The position numbers were made by a program, and so were the translations under genes. From assembly GCF_009870125.1 (NCBI RefSeq), contig NC_046683.1:20655001-20719000 (forward strand): 64,000 bases of DNA, given 5' to 3'. Each line of letters begins with the position of its first letter. Within the stretch, counting starts at the first letter, position 1. Positions 1 through 9,531 of the stretch are shown here, piece after piece. Under the pieces are notes generated by a model. That model had not been told where the DNA came from. It did not search any database and worked only from the letters and a program-made list of their open reading frames with translations. Source of the stretch: Drosophila pseudoobscura (taxonomy: Eukaryota > Arthropoda > Insecta > Diptera > Drosophilidae).

Positions 1-293
1 CGCCGGAGAGGTCGGGGGCGGTCGAGCGCCCAACACTGAAGAGGCAGGCCTCCTGCCCGGAGCCCCAGGCAAGACCCAAGCGGCCGGCCCTGCAGCGGCA
101 GAGCTCAGCACCGGCAGCCACGGGCCACTGGAAGGCGATCCCGCGGGAGGAGTGGCCGGCGGCAGTGAGCCGCGCACAGGCCCAGATACGCCTCGTGGGT
201 AGACGTGTGAAAAAATTGGTAAGCGAGCGAGGTACGCGTTACCGCATCGCCATGTCGGCCACGCGCACGGAGGTATTCCGAGAGCAAAAATAA
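1..293 (+). pseudogene. 3' tail of the accessory reading frame of an Osvaldo-like LTR element
   Basis: The window opens inside the same reading frame that is seen at greater length at 4674-6434. The last ~65 residues are conserved between these two copies and a third, minus-strand copy near 9446-9531. They end RTEVFREQK followed by a TAA stop at 291-293. The tail is basic (LVGRRVKKLVSERGTRYR) and resembles no enzyme I know. A frameshift upstream of about position 40 breaks the link to the body of the protein. It lies just before the polypurine stretch and the LTR, where env or an accessory gene sits in Osvaldo/Ulysses-type elements. Its function is unknown. Confidence 0.6.
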
Positions 294-426
294 AGGAAGG
301 CGGAGAAGAGAAGAAAAAGGGGGGGGGGGGGGGGGGGGGCAGCAGAAACACAAAAGAAAAAAAGGGCAGAACACGCGGGAGAATATGAATAAAGAAAAAA
401 ACAAAGAAAAGAAGAAAACGGAATAT
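280..426 (+). other. Polypurine stretch with a 21-G run, upstream of an LTR
   Basis: This stretch is almost entirely A and G and includes an uninterrupted run of 21 G at 319-339. The same position in the sister copies (6435-6562 plus, 9319-9445 minus) is also purine-rich but has only short G runs, so the run has expanded in this copy. By position it covers the polypurine tract that primes plus-strand DNA synthesis in LTR elements, although the exact primer cannot be fixed. Confidence 0.55.
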
Positions 427-1548
427 CGACTAGGGGGGGAAGTATCGAGTGGATCGCAGAAGCGCCCCTACACCTTATCGATAGGCGGGAGTCGGCGCCA
501 GCCAGAAAAGTGCAAGGGCTGACAGCGCCCCCGAGCCAAGGCGCCAGAGGGCGCCAGAACGCCGGCGATCCCAGGTACAACAAAGGGCGCGCGCAACTTC
601 GGGCCGTTTGAATGAGGAAAGCCCACCCCATCCCGAGATCGCGGAAAACGGAAGTATTCCGCTACGGGAAGAAAGAGGGGGGTGTGAGGCACCATGGTTC
701 CCACAGACCGAGTGCGACCAAAAGCACAGTCGGATAAAAGCTGACGGCCGGCCGGATAAGGCGAAGGTCAGGCCAGATGCCCCCGGTTATCCGGACGCGG
801 CGAAGAGGCCAAGGGCCTCGAGAGGGGAAGTGCCCTGCTCTCGGAGAGAGAGACACAAGAGAGGCAAAGGAAACGGCGGGATCGGGCCAGCAGTAATTTG
901 GCGCATGACCAAATAAGGGTACGGGATCACGCCGCCGGCCAGGCCCCGTTACGAAGGCCGTGGAAACCAGGAGACGGCGATGGAAAACTACCGACGCCGA
1001 GCCGGGGCCTGGCAAGGGGCTATAAAAGGAGGCGGCGGCGTCAAAGCGGGTCTCTTTTCCCGCGGATAAGTAAGCGCGCGCGCACGTTGAGACCCGGTCG
1101 AAACGCAAGAGTGATACTCGGTACGAAACAAAGAAGTGTAGTGAAGTGTAGCAGCAGGCAGACAGGCCCCGCCTGCCCCCCAGAGTAAATCTAAGTTAAG
1201 TGAAGATCCCCGTACGCCGGCGGAAGCTAGGAGGGGAGTGCGAGACGTGGAGTGCGGATTCGAGTGGCGGACCAAAGCAATAGCGGAGGTCAACTTGCCC
1301 CAATCAATAGCCTCGACGCTGCCACACCCGACGAGAGCCCCCGCGTGGTGGAGATCGGTAATTAAGAGAAACTGTAACACCTAGCCCTAAGTCCTAATAG
1401 AATTGCGAATAAAGCGAAAATCAAATAAAAAGAAAGTCTTATCATTTGTCGTTGGGGGCAACAATAAAAATACGTTGCTGCGAATCTGCCGACCGCTGAG
1501 CGAGCCCAGCAAACTCAAGCGAGCCCAAAAAAAAGCAGGTTCGTTACA
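427..1548 (+). mobile_element. Long terminal repeat of an Osvaldo/Ulysses-like LTR retrotransposon (copy 1)
   Basis: The right end is secure. The sequence ends ggttcgttaca at 1548, and the same end occurs at 7416 (plus) and, reversed, at 12005 and 24864. The left end is inferred from a TG-like start in the sister copies (tgactggg at 6563) and is mutated to CG here, giving about 1.1 kb. A TATA box (tataaaag, 1021-1028) is followed by the likely transcription start, and aataaa near 1410 is a candidate poly(A) signal. So U3, R and U5 are all present. LTRs longer than 1 kb combined with a tRNA-Lys primer site fit the Osvaldo/Ulysses lineage of the Gypsy superfamily. What follows after 1548 is short unassigned DNA and then a LOA element. 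Confidence 0.7.
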
Positions 1549-1679
1549 GTACATCTGGCAATAGCAAGCAATCGGCTTCCGCTAAGCCACCAAGATTAAA
1601 TATTATATTATATATTATAAAGTTTAACCCAAATCTCTTTTTATTTTGAAATACATAGGTGCCAAAAAAGCTTGGCATC

Positions 1680-2378
1680 TCAAACAGTTACGAAATTGAG
1701 CTGGTCTCGGTAGTGAAAAAGAGAATACGGTTTCCACGTACCTGTGGTCCGAGAAGGAGGGCTCTTCCAGGACCCTCCAGGATACGATGTTCCCGTGTAA
1801 CTCGTGAGAGGCAAGTGTGAGGTCCAGGACCTCCTTGCGGTTTTAATAATGAAGGTGGGATCACTCCCCCAATTTAAAAGGACCATCTGAGTGGTCAGTA
1901 AATAGTTGAAGAGGTACTCACCCCTTTCGTTGGTGTCAGTGCTTCCCCACTGGCAGTGGTGTGCGTTGGCGTCGCACCCTACGATTAGGCCGGTGTCCTT
2001 GGCCTCGCAGTCTGTGATTAGCGCCCTGAGCGCCTGTGGAGGGGGGTCTGGTTGGTCGTGACCCATGTACGTGGAGCAGATTCTCAGTGAGCACCCCTGG
2101 CCTTCGAGGCTCACTGCTGTTTGGTCTTCATTGCTGAAATTTGGGAGCAAAAATAAGTGCAAATCTCTTTTTGCAAGGATGCAGGTGCGAGTTTTACCTG
2201 CGGAGTCAGCTACGTATAGCTTATAGTCAGGAGTCCTCAGACCAGAGACCCTGTTTCCGAGGATCCAGGGCTCCTGAATGAGGACTATGTCGGCTCCACC
2301 CTTGGCTAGGTGGAGCAGAAGAGCAGCGCATGCTGCCTTACAATGGTGGAGGTTTATCTGCAGGAGTATCAGTGACAT
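1680..2378 (-). pseudogene. LOA-type non-LTR retrotransposon ORF2: endonuclease domain, 3'-truncated
   Basis: This is the start of an ORF2 polyprotein. It carries the N-terminal apurinic-type endonuclease, which nicks target DNA to prime reverse transcription. Visible motifs in order are LLQINLHHCKAA, DIVLIQEPWI and GCDANAHHCQWGS (the catalytic Asn/Asp region). A one-base frameshift follows near 1855; after it the neighbouring frame still reads VLDLTLAS and SFSDHRYVE, the conserved C-terminal Asp-His part of the domain. The reverse transcriptase and RNase H are absent because the copy stops near 1680. The start codon lies inside the end of ORF1 (41-nt overlap), as expected for coupled or reinitiated translation in this clade. 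It is a dead copy. Confidence 0.8.
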
Positions 2379-3756
2379 TCCTGAGGTCCACCTCCACCAT
2401 TGTCCTTTCGTGGTCGCTCTCCGAAGAGTCCAACTCCTCCGCGACCCCGATGTGTTTGAGATCCCTAGTGAGATCGCTCACGTCTGAGACGTAACCATCT
2501 AAAATGTCATCCGACACCACTGATGCCACGTCTGACACCGCAGGCTTGATCTCCGTACTAGGGATCTCCGGGGGCTCCAGGTCTGGCTCGACCGTCGGCT
2601 GCATGCCTTTGGAGTCGGACTTGTATGGTACTACGACTACTTTCTTGTAGCCGTAGTCCACAGCGCCCTCCATGTCGTGGAGAAGTCTGACCGACTCCTC
2701 GTTCAGGACGAGGATAATTTGGCGCCTCTGCCCGTTGCTCTCCTCTACTTTGGCCACCTTCCAATCGGCTGTGGGAAGGTGGGGGTTGCAGACCTGCAGA
2801 ATCCGGAGAATCTTATCCGGCTCTGCAGGCTTCGCCGAGACCCACGCTCTGGCCCTCGGCTTGCTGGGGATGTCCTCCCACTTCACGACCTCCAGCCGGG
2901 CTCCTGGGTAGACCTCCTTGAGCGACGCTACCGCCTTTGCGTAGAGGGCCGCCGAGCGAGCATCTTGGCAGGCGATGGCTTTCACCCTGCCTTGGTGCCA
3001 CCCGGCGTCCTCACACTTGGGCGGTGGTCCTCCATTCTCCTCCAACTCCTGGAGGAAACGGTCTTGGAGCTCGTTTTCCACGAGGTGCCACTTGTCCCTA
3101 GGGATCTGCCCGTCTTTAGAGCCCCTGTCTAGGACTCCAATCAGGGTTTTTCCCCTCGCCACCTCGGCAAACGAGCGGTTGCTCAATGTCTTTGTCCTCT
3201 TGGCCTGTTGGACTTGTGTGGCGGTGTCCTCCGCCGAGCGTTGCCGCTTGCTTGGGGCCTTGGCTGTGGCCTTGCCAGCTTTGGCTGGCTGGTAGTCGGG
3301 CAGGACTGTCTTGGCCCATCGCCGCGATTCGATTCCCTGGGCAGACGCCAGGAACACCGGGTCGTCGTTGCCCAGGATGAAGGCCGCACGTCTTTTGTCC
3401 TGAAACTTGGGCCTATCTTTCGAGGCAGAGGCGCCGCCTGCCGGGGTTGTCAAGGAGTTCCCGGTCCCAAGGGGTCCGCCAGCCGCGATATCGCTCTGCA
3501 TGGTCGCCCCCCCGGTAACCGGGTCGCCCTTGGGGCCCCCCGACGTGGATTGGCCCGATTGGCTTTTCGGTCCTCTCCTCACAGCGCCTGCTGCCTCGAG
3601 ACGGTGGACCGACTTAGTCTCCTTCCCCGTCTTTTTGGGCACTGGTTTCCCAGATGCGTTTGTAGAGGGATGGTCTTTTCCCTCCGGCACTTTAGGAGGA
3701 GTGCCGTGCTCCTTTGCGGTGTTTTTTATGTTAATGTTAATGTTTGAGTTTGGCAT
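2338..3756 (-). CDS. LOA-type non-LTR retrotransposon ORF1 (nucleic-acid-binding Gag-like protein)
   Basis: A long open frame of 472 codons if translation begins at the ATG at 3756 (MPNSNININIK). An in-frame ATG at 3906 would add 50 residues that look like translated leader. The N-terminal half is basic and Ser/Gly/Lys-rich. The centre carries SFAEVARGKTLIGVLDRG, IPRDKWHLVE and, further on, PDKILRILQVCNPHLPTADW, a pattern I associate with ORF1 of LOA, Bilbo and Trim elements. No CCHC knuckle is visible. The C-terminal part is acidic and Ser-rich. The related LOA copies at 27.2 kb and 60.6 kb carry diverged versions of the central block. ORF1 is open to its stop even though its partner ORF2 is broken. 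Confidence 0.75.
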   Translation of the reverse strand: MPNSNININIKNTAKEHGTPPKVPEGKDHPSTNASGKPVPKKTGKETKSVHRLEAAGAVRRGPKSQSGQSTSGGPKGDPVTGGATMQSDIAAGGPLGTGNSLTTPAGGASASKDRPKFQDKRRAAFILGNDDPVFLASAQGIESRRWAKTVLPDYQPAKAGKATAKAPSKRQRSAEDTATQVQQAKRTKTLSNRSFAEVARGKTLIGVLDRGSKDGQIPRDKWHLVENELQDRFLQELEENGGPPPKCEDAGWHQGRVKAIACQDARSAALYAKAVASLKEVYPGARLEVVKWEDIPSKPRARAWVSAKPAEPDKILRILQVCNPHLPTADWKVAKVEESNGQRRQIILVLNEESVRLLHDMEGAVDYGYKKVVVVPYKSDSKGMQPTVEPDLEPPEIPSTEIKPAVSDVASVVSDDILDGYVSDVSDLTRDLKHIGVAEELDSSESDHERTMVEVDLRNVTDTPADKPPPL

Positions 3757-4260
3757 ATTTGGTCCCACGAGTAGGCGGGAAGGGGTTAGTCGCCCGAGAC
3801 ATAGCCCGCGTGCCCCGGGAAGCCTTATTAAAACTGGAGGTCGGCAGGTATCCAGAGTCCGCATATAAGCGACCGAGCACCCCCTCGGCCATGCATCCCT
3901 CGGCATATGACAGTGTCACCTTGGATTGGGGTTATTTCACTGAGAGTTTTCTTCTCTCCGCCCGACTACAATTAGCCAGCATCCTGGCAGAGACATGACC
4001 GTACCAGGACCTGTTTCCAGCCGCCCTCACGGGGAGAGTATAGTCGCACTTCTGCCGGTGTGTACAGTTACGGCGGGTGCCGGTTCGCTCGTGCCCGCCT
4101 GTATCCTATGACGCGGAGCACAGTCGCCTTGGATCCAGGGCAAGCCATGAACCCGAGGCACCCGTGCCCCTTTCCAAGTCTACAGTTGTGACGAGCCGAC
4201 CCGACATCCGTTTATCCCCCTATAGCACCCGACGGCTGACGGCCAGCAGGGAATTAAATT
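3757..4260 (-). other. Likely 5' untranslated leader of the LOA-type element
   Basis: About 500 bases upstream of ORF1 on the minus strand, ending where the sequence becomes AT-rich near 4255. There is no convincing coding frame. It is assigned to the LOA copy by position only; the exact 5' end and any target-site duplication were not found. Confidence 0.4.
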
Positions 4261-4673
4261 GCAATTAAAATAAAAGGAGAAATATACGTAAGCACAAATG
4301 GGAAGGGGGTGGGTCCATCAAAGATGGAAAAATATTATCCGTCAGCCAACAAAGAAACGCGGCGAGAACACAACAGTATCCAAAAAAAAATGACAAGGCG
4401 AAGTCGGATAGAGAGCGGAGAGCGCGTCGGTACTCACCCAACCAGGGGAAAGATGCCGTTAGAGAGCGCGGCCGGTAGAGAGACGAGGCCATGAGCACAC
4501 ACGTAACAACCATTAGAACCAGGCAAGAGAGACCGAACCCAACGCACCGGCACCGTTAGAGGGAACGACTGGTAATGCAACGCGGGTATATAGGCGGGTG
4601 GAAGACGGAACGGCGGACACTTGAAGGTAATTATCACCAAGGAGAAATCGCAGCAGAAAAAAAGGAAAAAAAA
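4261..4673 (+). other. Unassigned segment upstream of the accessory frame
   Basis: Purine-rich sequence between the LOA leader and the accessory frame of the Osvaldo-like element. Integrase, which should lie somewhere upstream in a full element, is not recognisable here. It may be element leader sequence, but I cannot show that. Confidence 0.3.
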
Positions 4674-5422
4674 ATGGAGACAAAACGGCTCACCCACGAG
4701 GACGGGAAGAAGAAGATGGAGGACTTGAGGGCTTTCTTGGAGGAGCAGCAGGCGATAGTAGGAGAAGGGGGCTATCGCGCCGATGCTTCTCGTCAGCGAC
4801 GGGCGTCCGTGCTCTCGCGTGGCGACGAGGAGGATTGGTGCGATGGCTCCCAGTTCCTCCAGCTGTTGGCCTCGCCGTTGGTATCGCCGGCGCCGTCGGG
4901 CCACGACTCCGTGTCACCGACGGTATCCTCGGACGAGGGGGCCGGGGAGAGCGAAGACGATGTTATTTGCATCGACGGTCCACGCGCCCCAACCGCCCAA
5001 GAGAAGGCCAGAGTGAGAAGGCCGCTGACCCTGCGCGACCGGGTCGAAGCCTTGAAACGAAAATTCCAGGAGGCGACGTCGGAGGAGAAGCGCCGGATCC
5101 ACCGGGTGCTGGAGGCGGCACGAATGATCCGACGGAGGAGGGACGAGCGGCTGGAGGCGCTGCGGCGACAGGAGGGAAGGGCCACCAGTAAGGAGGAGCC
5201 CGGCCACGAGAGCGACGAGGCGCCGATGCAGACCCCGGGCCGAAGAGGCGGGGACTGAGGGGGCGCAGCCCCATGCCAGGGGCGAGCGGGCCACGAATCC
5301 CGAGGCCGAATGGCAGCGGCGACTGCAGCAGGCCGAGGAGGAGGAAGGCGAATTGTGGCAGCCTACGCCACCAGCCGAGGACGACGAGGGCCCCGAGAGG
5401 CAGCCACCGCAGGCCGAGGAGG

Positions 5423-5520
5423 AGCAGCAGCACCAGCATCAGCACCAGCATCAGCAGCAGCAGCAGCACCAGCATCAGCAGCGCCAGCAGCAGCAGCAGC
5501 AGCAACAGCAGCAGGAGAAG
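5423..5520 (+). repeat. CAG/CAC/CAT trinucleotide tract
   Basis: Imperfect runs of CAG mixed with CAC and CAT. They code for Gln/His in the frame that best continues the accessory protein and for Ala/Ser in the others. The tract is probably slippage-prone. Confidence 0.8.
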
Positions 5521-5740
5521 GGGCAGTGGCAGCAGCAGCCACAATGGAGGGGACCGGAGGCGGCCGTAATAGGGCCATATGTGTCGCAGGAGGTGCGGAC
5601 CGCCGTGCGCCAGGGGATGGTTTGGCACCACCAGACCCTGCACATCACGTGGGCCTCGGGGCGTGGGAAGAAAGCCCCCTCGGTAGCAACGACAGGGTAC
5701 CGCGGAGGAGAAACCCCAAACCTGATCCCGCAACCGCAGC

Positions 5741-6075
5741 GGCAGGAATGGCGACGGCGGAGGCAGCGAAGGCGGCGACGGACGAAGCAGCAGCTGGCCC
5801 GACAACGGCGACCACAGCGGCAGGAATGGCTACGGCGGAGGCAGCGAAGGCGGCGACGGACGAAGCAGCGGCTGGCCCGGCAACGGCGACCACAGCGGCA
5901 GGAATGTCGACGGCGGAGGAAGCGAAGGCGGCGACGGACGAAGCAGTGGCTGGCCCGGCAACGGCGACCACAGCGGCAGGAATGTCGACGGCGGAGGCAG
6001 CGAAGGCGGCGACGGACGAAGCAGCGGCTGGCCCGGCAACGGCGACCACAGCGGCAGGAATGGTGACGGCGGAGG
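5741..6075 (+). repeat. 78-bp tandem minisatellite inside the accessory frame
   Basis: The anchor ggcaggaatg begins at 5741, 5819, 5897, 5975 and 6053, exactly 78 bases apart, giving just over four units. As 78 is a multiple of three, the repeat keeps the frame and codes for a 26-residue unit containing MATAEAAKAATDEAAAGP. Units differ by a few substitutions only, so the expansion is fairly recent relative to the decay around it. Confidence 0.9.
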
Positions 6076-6562
6076 CAGACGAGGCGGCGACGGAACACGC
6101 GGAGGTCGAGGCGTGGGAACGCGGGCCGTGGGTGTGGCCCGCGCCGGAGAGGTCGAGGGCGGTCGAGCGCTCAGCCCTGAAGAGGCAGGCCTCCTGCCCG
6201 GAGCCCCATGCAAAACCCAAGCGGCCGGCCCTGCAACGGCAGAGCTCAGCACCGGCAGCCACGGGCCACTGGAAGGCGATCCCGCGGGAGGAGTGGCCGG
6301 CGGCAGTGATCCGCGCACAGGCCCAGATACGCCTCGTGGGTAGGCGAGTAAAAAAATTGGTGAGCGAGCGGGGTACGCGGTACCGCCTCGCCATGTCGGC
6401 CACGCGCACGGAGGTGTTCAGGGAACAAAAATAAAGGAAAACGGAGAAGAGGAGAAGAAAAGGGGGGGGCAGAAGAAACACAAAAAAAAGGGGAAAAAAA
6501 GGGGCAAAACACGCGGGAAAACATGAATAAAGACAAAACGGAGAAAAAAGAAAACGGAATAC

Positions 6563-7416
6563 TGACTGGGGGGAAATATCGAATATCAAAAGCACAGTCG
6601 GATAAAAGCTGACGGCTGGCCGGATAAGGCGAAGGTCAGGCCAGATGCCCACGGTTATCCGGATGCGGCGAAGAGGCCAAGGGCCCCGAGAGGAGAAGTG
6701 CCCTGCTCTCGGAGAGAGAGACACACGAGAGGCAAAGGAAACGGCGGGATCGGGCCGGCAGTAATCTGGCGCATGACCAAATAAGGGCACGGGATCACGC
6801 CACCGGCCAGGCCCCGTTACGAAGGCCGTGGAAACCAGGAGACGGCGATGGAAAACTACCGACGCCGAGCCGGGGCCTGGAAAGGGGCCATAAAAGGAGG
6901 CTGCGGCGTCGAAGCGGGTCTCTTTCCCGTGGATAAGTGATTGCGCGCGCACGTTGAGACCCGGTCGAAACGCAAGAGTGATACCTGGTACGAAACAAAG
7001 AAGTGTTGTGAAGTGTAGCTGCAGGCAGACAGGCCCCGCCTACCCCCCAGAGTAAGTCTAAATTAAGTGAAGATCCCCGTACGCCGGCGGAAGCTAGGAG
7101 GGGAGTGCGAGACGTGGAGTGCGGATTTGAGTGGCGGACCAAAGCAATAGCGGAGGTCAACTTGCCCCAATCAGTAGCCTCAACGCTGCCACACCCGACG
7201 AGAGCCCACGCGTGGTGGAGATCGGTAGTTAAGAGAAATTGTAACACCTAGCCCTAAGTCCTAATAGAATTGCGAATAAAGCGAAATTCAAGTAAAGAAA
7301 ATGAAAGTCTTATCATTTGTCGTTGGGGGCAACAATACAAATACGTTGCTGCGAATCTGCCGACCGCTGAGCAAGCCCAGCAAACTCAAGCGAGCCCAAA
7401 AAGCAGGTTCGTTACA
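6563..7416 (+). mobile_element. Osvaldo-like 3' LTR (copy 2), internally deleted
   Basis: The right end is ggttcgttaca at 7416. The left end is placed at tgactggg. Compared with copy 1 it lacks a block of roughly 250 bases downstream of position 6585 (the part of copy 1 from about 440 to 715). A TATA-like cataaaag near 6889 is preserved. The right boundary abuts BEL polymerase code directly, so this LTR marks an insertion into, or a break within, a BEL element. Confidence 0.75.
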
Positions 7417-8811
7417 AGCTAGTTGAAATAGTAGAGCCAGCCGGATTTGTGCTGACGAAGTGGACTGCTAATTGACAACTAGGTGACAGTCAGAAAGAGA
7501 ATCTGGTTATTTCGAGTGGAGATCAGCAAGATTGAAAAACTCTTGGACTGATTTGGAACCCACAGGCAGACATTTTCAAGTACTGTCTGAAACCAATAGT
7601 CTCGTCCAAAACCACAACCAAGAGTGTAATTTTATCCGTCATAGCCAGTCTTTTCGATCTCTTGGGTCTGCTATGTCCGGTGATTACTAATGCAAAAATC
7701 TTCTTGCAGGAAATTTGGCTTTTGAGCCTTGGTTGGGACGATCCCATTCCCTTAAAATTGCAACAAAGATGGGAGTCGATGGTTTCGGACATTCAAAGGT
7801 TACATGAAGTCACCATTCCACGTTTTGTAGAAGCAAGCAAAAGCCCTCGATGTCAAATACATGGGTTTGCAGATGCGTCCACGCGAGCATACGGCTGCTG
7901 CATCTACGTTCGTGTGTCCCATTCAAATGGAGTGTCCGTTAACTTATTAACGGCAAAGTCAAGGGTGGCACACTTAAAGACAAAAACAATCCCAAGATTA
8001 GAGCTATGTGCCGCTCATCTGTTGGCAAAGTTGTGGGAGGAAGTTCGGTCTATTATTGATTGCCCCGTAGAGAAGGTTATATTGTGGTCAGATTCGGAAG
8101 TCGTTCTACATTGGCTGCAAACTCATCCCTCCCAGTTAACCACATTTGTTTCAAATCGAGTTGCAGAGATACAGGAAATCACTTCGATTGCCTCATGGAG
8201 ACATGTACCCACCAAAGAAAACCCTGCAGATCCAGTATCTCGGGGATCATCAGTAGCAGACTTAGATTCACTATTTTGGTTTAACGGCCTGTCATTCCTG
8301 CAACAAAATGCCATGGATTGGCCTCAAAATCTTCATTTACGTTTGACAGAAGCGGACGCGTCAGTAGAAAAGAAGAAGGTAGCCACTTCGCTTGTCGCGG
8401 CCGATGGCGAACGCAATCCCATCCTCACCATAATAGAAATCTCATCATCATATATGAAAGTGGTAGGCACAATTGCATATATCCGCCGGTTCATAAATAA
8501 AAGGAAAGGAGTAACTTGGAGTAGTACTTGTCCGTCATCAGAAGAGCTCGGCGCAGCGTTTCTAGCAGCAGTTGAAGCTGTTCGAAGAGACGCATTCTCG
8601 CAGGAGATTGAAAAAATTAAAAATTACTCAAAGTTGCAGGCATCACTTCAAAAACTAACTCCCTTCATTTCGGAAGAACAAGTGGGCTCAAGCTCGTTTT
8701 CGTTGGTTCGAGTAGGTGGTGGCCTATTAAACGCTCCTCTAGCCCATAATGCAAAATTTCCACTGTTAATGCCAAAAAATCGTAGATTTGTTAATCTCTC
8801 TATCTTAGATA
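7417..8811 (+). pseudogene. BEL/Pao polymerase fragment: end of reverse transcriptase, RNase H, start of integrase region
   Basis: Code begins right after the LTR with GFVLTKWTAN, then TLGLIWNPQADIF and VILSVIASLFDLLGLLCPV, the junction of the BEL reverse transcriptase with the following domain. RNase H follows with HGFADASTRAYGCCIY, KSRVAHLKTKTIPRLELC, LWSDSEVVLHWLQ and WRHVPTKENPADPVSRG. A stop (7473-7475) and a frameshift near 7535 disable the first part; from about 7540 to 8810 the frame is open. It ends before the integrase zinc-binding residues, where it joins a minus-strand Osvaldo LTR piece. The N-terminal catalytic YxDD region of the RT is missing. Confidence 0.85.
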
Positions 8812-9318
8812 TTGGTCATGCGTCAGATCACTGCCGGCCCGATCCCGCCGTCTCCTTTGCCTCTCGCGTGTCTCTCTCTCCGAGAGCAGGGCACTTCTCC
8901 TCTCGGGGCCCTTGGCCTCTTCGCCGCATCCGGATAACCGTGGGTATCTGGACTGACCTTCGCCTTATCCGGCCAGCCATCAGCCTTTATCCGACCGTCC
9001 CCCCGCCTTTATCCGGCTGTGCTTTTGGTCGCACTCGGCCTGTGGGAACCGTGGTTCCTCACACCCCCCTCTTTCTTCCCGCAGCGGAATACTTTCGTTT
9101 TCCGCGATCTCGCGACGGGGTGTGCTTTCCTCATTCAAACGGCCCGATTTTACGCGCGCCCTTTGTTGCACCTGGGATCACAGGCGTTCTAGCGCCCTCT
9201 GGCGCCTTTGCTCGGGCGGCGCTGCCAGCCCTTGCAATTTTCTGGCTGGCGCCGAATTCCGCCTATCGATAAGGTGTAGGGGCGCTTCTGCGATCCACTC
9301 GATATTTCCTCCCAGTCA
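8812..9318 (-). mobile_element. Osvaldo-like LTR fragment (copy 3), 5' part only
   Basis: The reverse complement matches copy 1 from the inferred LTR start, including the stretch around 440-715 that copy 2 lacks, down to the segment just before the TATA box. It breaks off at 8812 against BEL code. It carries a partial duplication of a ggataaagg motif that is also present in the copy at 12.8 kb. By order it is the 3' LTR of the minus-strand element that has its gag at 11.9 kb. Confidence 0.75.
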
Positions 9319-9531
9319 GTATTCCGTTTCTTTCTTTTCCGTCTTCTCTTTATTCATGTTCTTCCCGCGTGTTTTGCCTTTTCTTTTCTCCCCCCTTTTT
9401 TCTTTCTTCTGCCCCCCTTTTTCTTCTCTTCTTTTCATTTTTCCTTTATTTTTGCTCCCGGAACACCTCCGTGCGCGTGGCCGACATTGCGATGCGGTAC
9501 CGCGTACCCCGCTCGCTCACCAGTTTCTTCA
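9319..9531 (-). pseudogene. Polypurine tract and accessory-frame tail of the minus-strand Osvaldo-like element
   Basis: Reading on the minus strand, the conserved tail of the accessory frame (KKLVSERGTRYR to FREQK) ends at a stop at 9446-9448. Purine-rich sequence then leads to the LTR at 9318. Its upstream side joins reverse transcriptase code near 9531, so everything from the RT palm to the accessory tail (rest of RT, RNase H, integrase and most of the accessory frame) has been deleted. Confidence 0.65.

Larger units (their letters stand above)
4674..6434 (+). pseudogene. Accessory (non-gag, non-pol) reading frame of the Osvaldo-like element, frame-broken
   Basis: A frame just upstream of the 3' LTR. 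The start is taken at the ATG at 4674 (METKRLTHEDGKKK); an in-frame ATG at 4575 is possible. Order of parts: an acidic Ser-rich region (SSDEGAGESEDDVICIDG); a charged helix (RDRVEALKRKFQ to ERLEALRRQE); a stop at 5256-5258, probably from a one-base slip in a G run, because the next frame continues smoothly with an acidic Gln-rich stretch coded by CAG repeats; a second frame change near 5700; four and a fraction copies of a 26-residue Ala/Thr-rich repeat; and a basic C-terminal tail. No signal peptide, transmembrane helix, furin site or enzyme motif is visible, so it does not look like an envelope gene. The function is unknown. Confidence 0.5.

Noticed and set aside
239..1380. Several minus-strand open frames of 100-150 codons across the first LTR, repeated at 6.2-7.2 kb and 12.2-12.9 kb
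   Set aside because: They are antisense to the GC-rich LTR and accessory tail, and recur only because the LTR recurs. They have no protein-like motifs.
5475..6098. Minus-strand frame with striking Arg/Cys-rich repeats, and a second minus frame rich in Ala/Val
   Set aside because: Both are shadows of the 78-bp minisatellite read in other frames. A repeat whose period is a multiple of three opens all six frames.
4674..6434. Accessory frame considered as an envelope gene
   Set aside because: No signal peptide, no hydrophobic membrane anchor, no cleavage site, and low-complexity composition.
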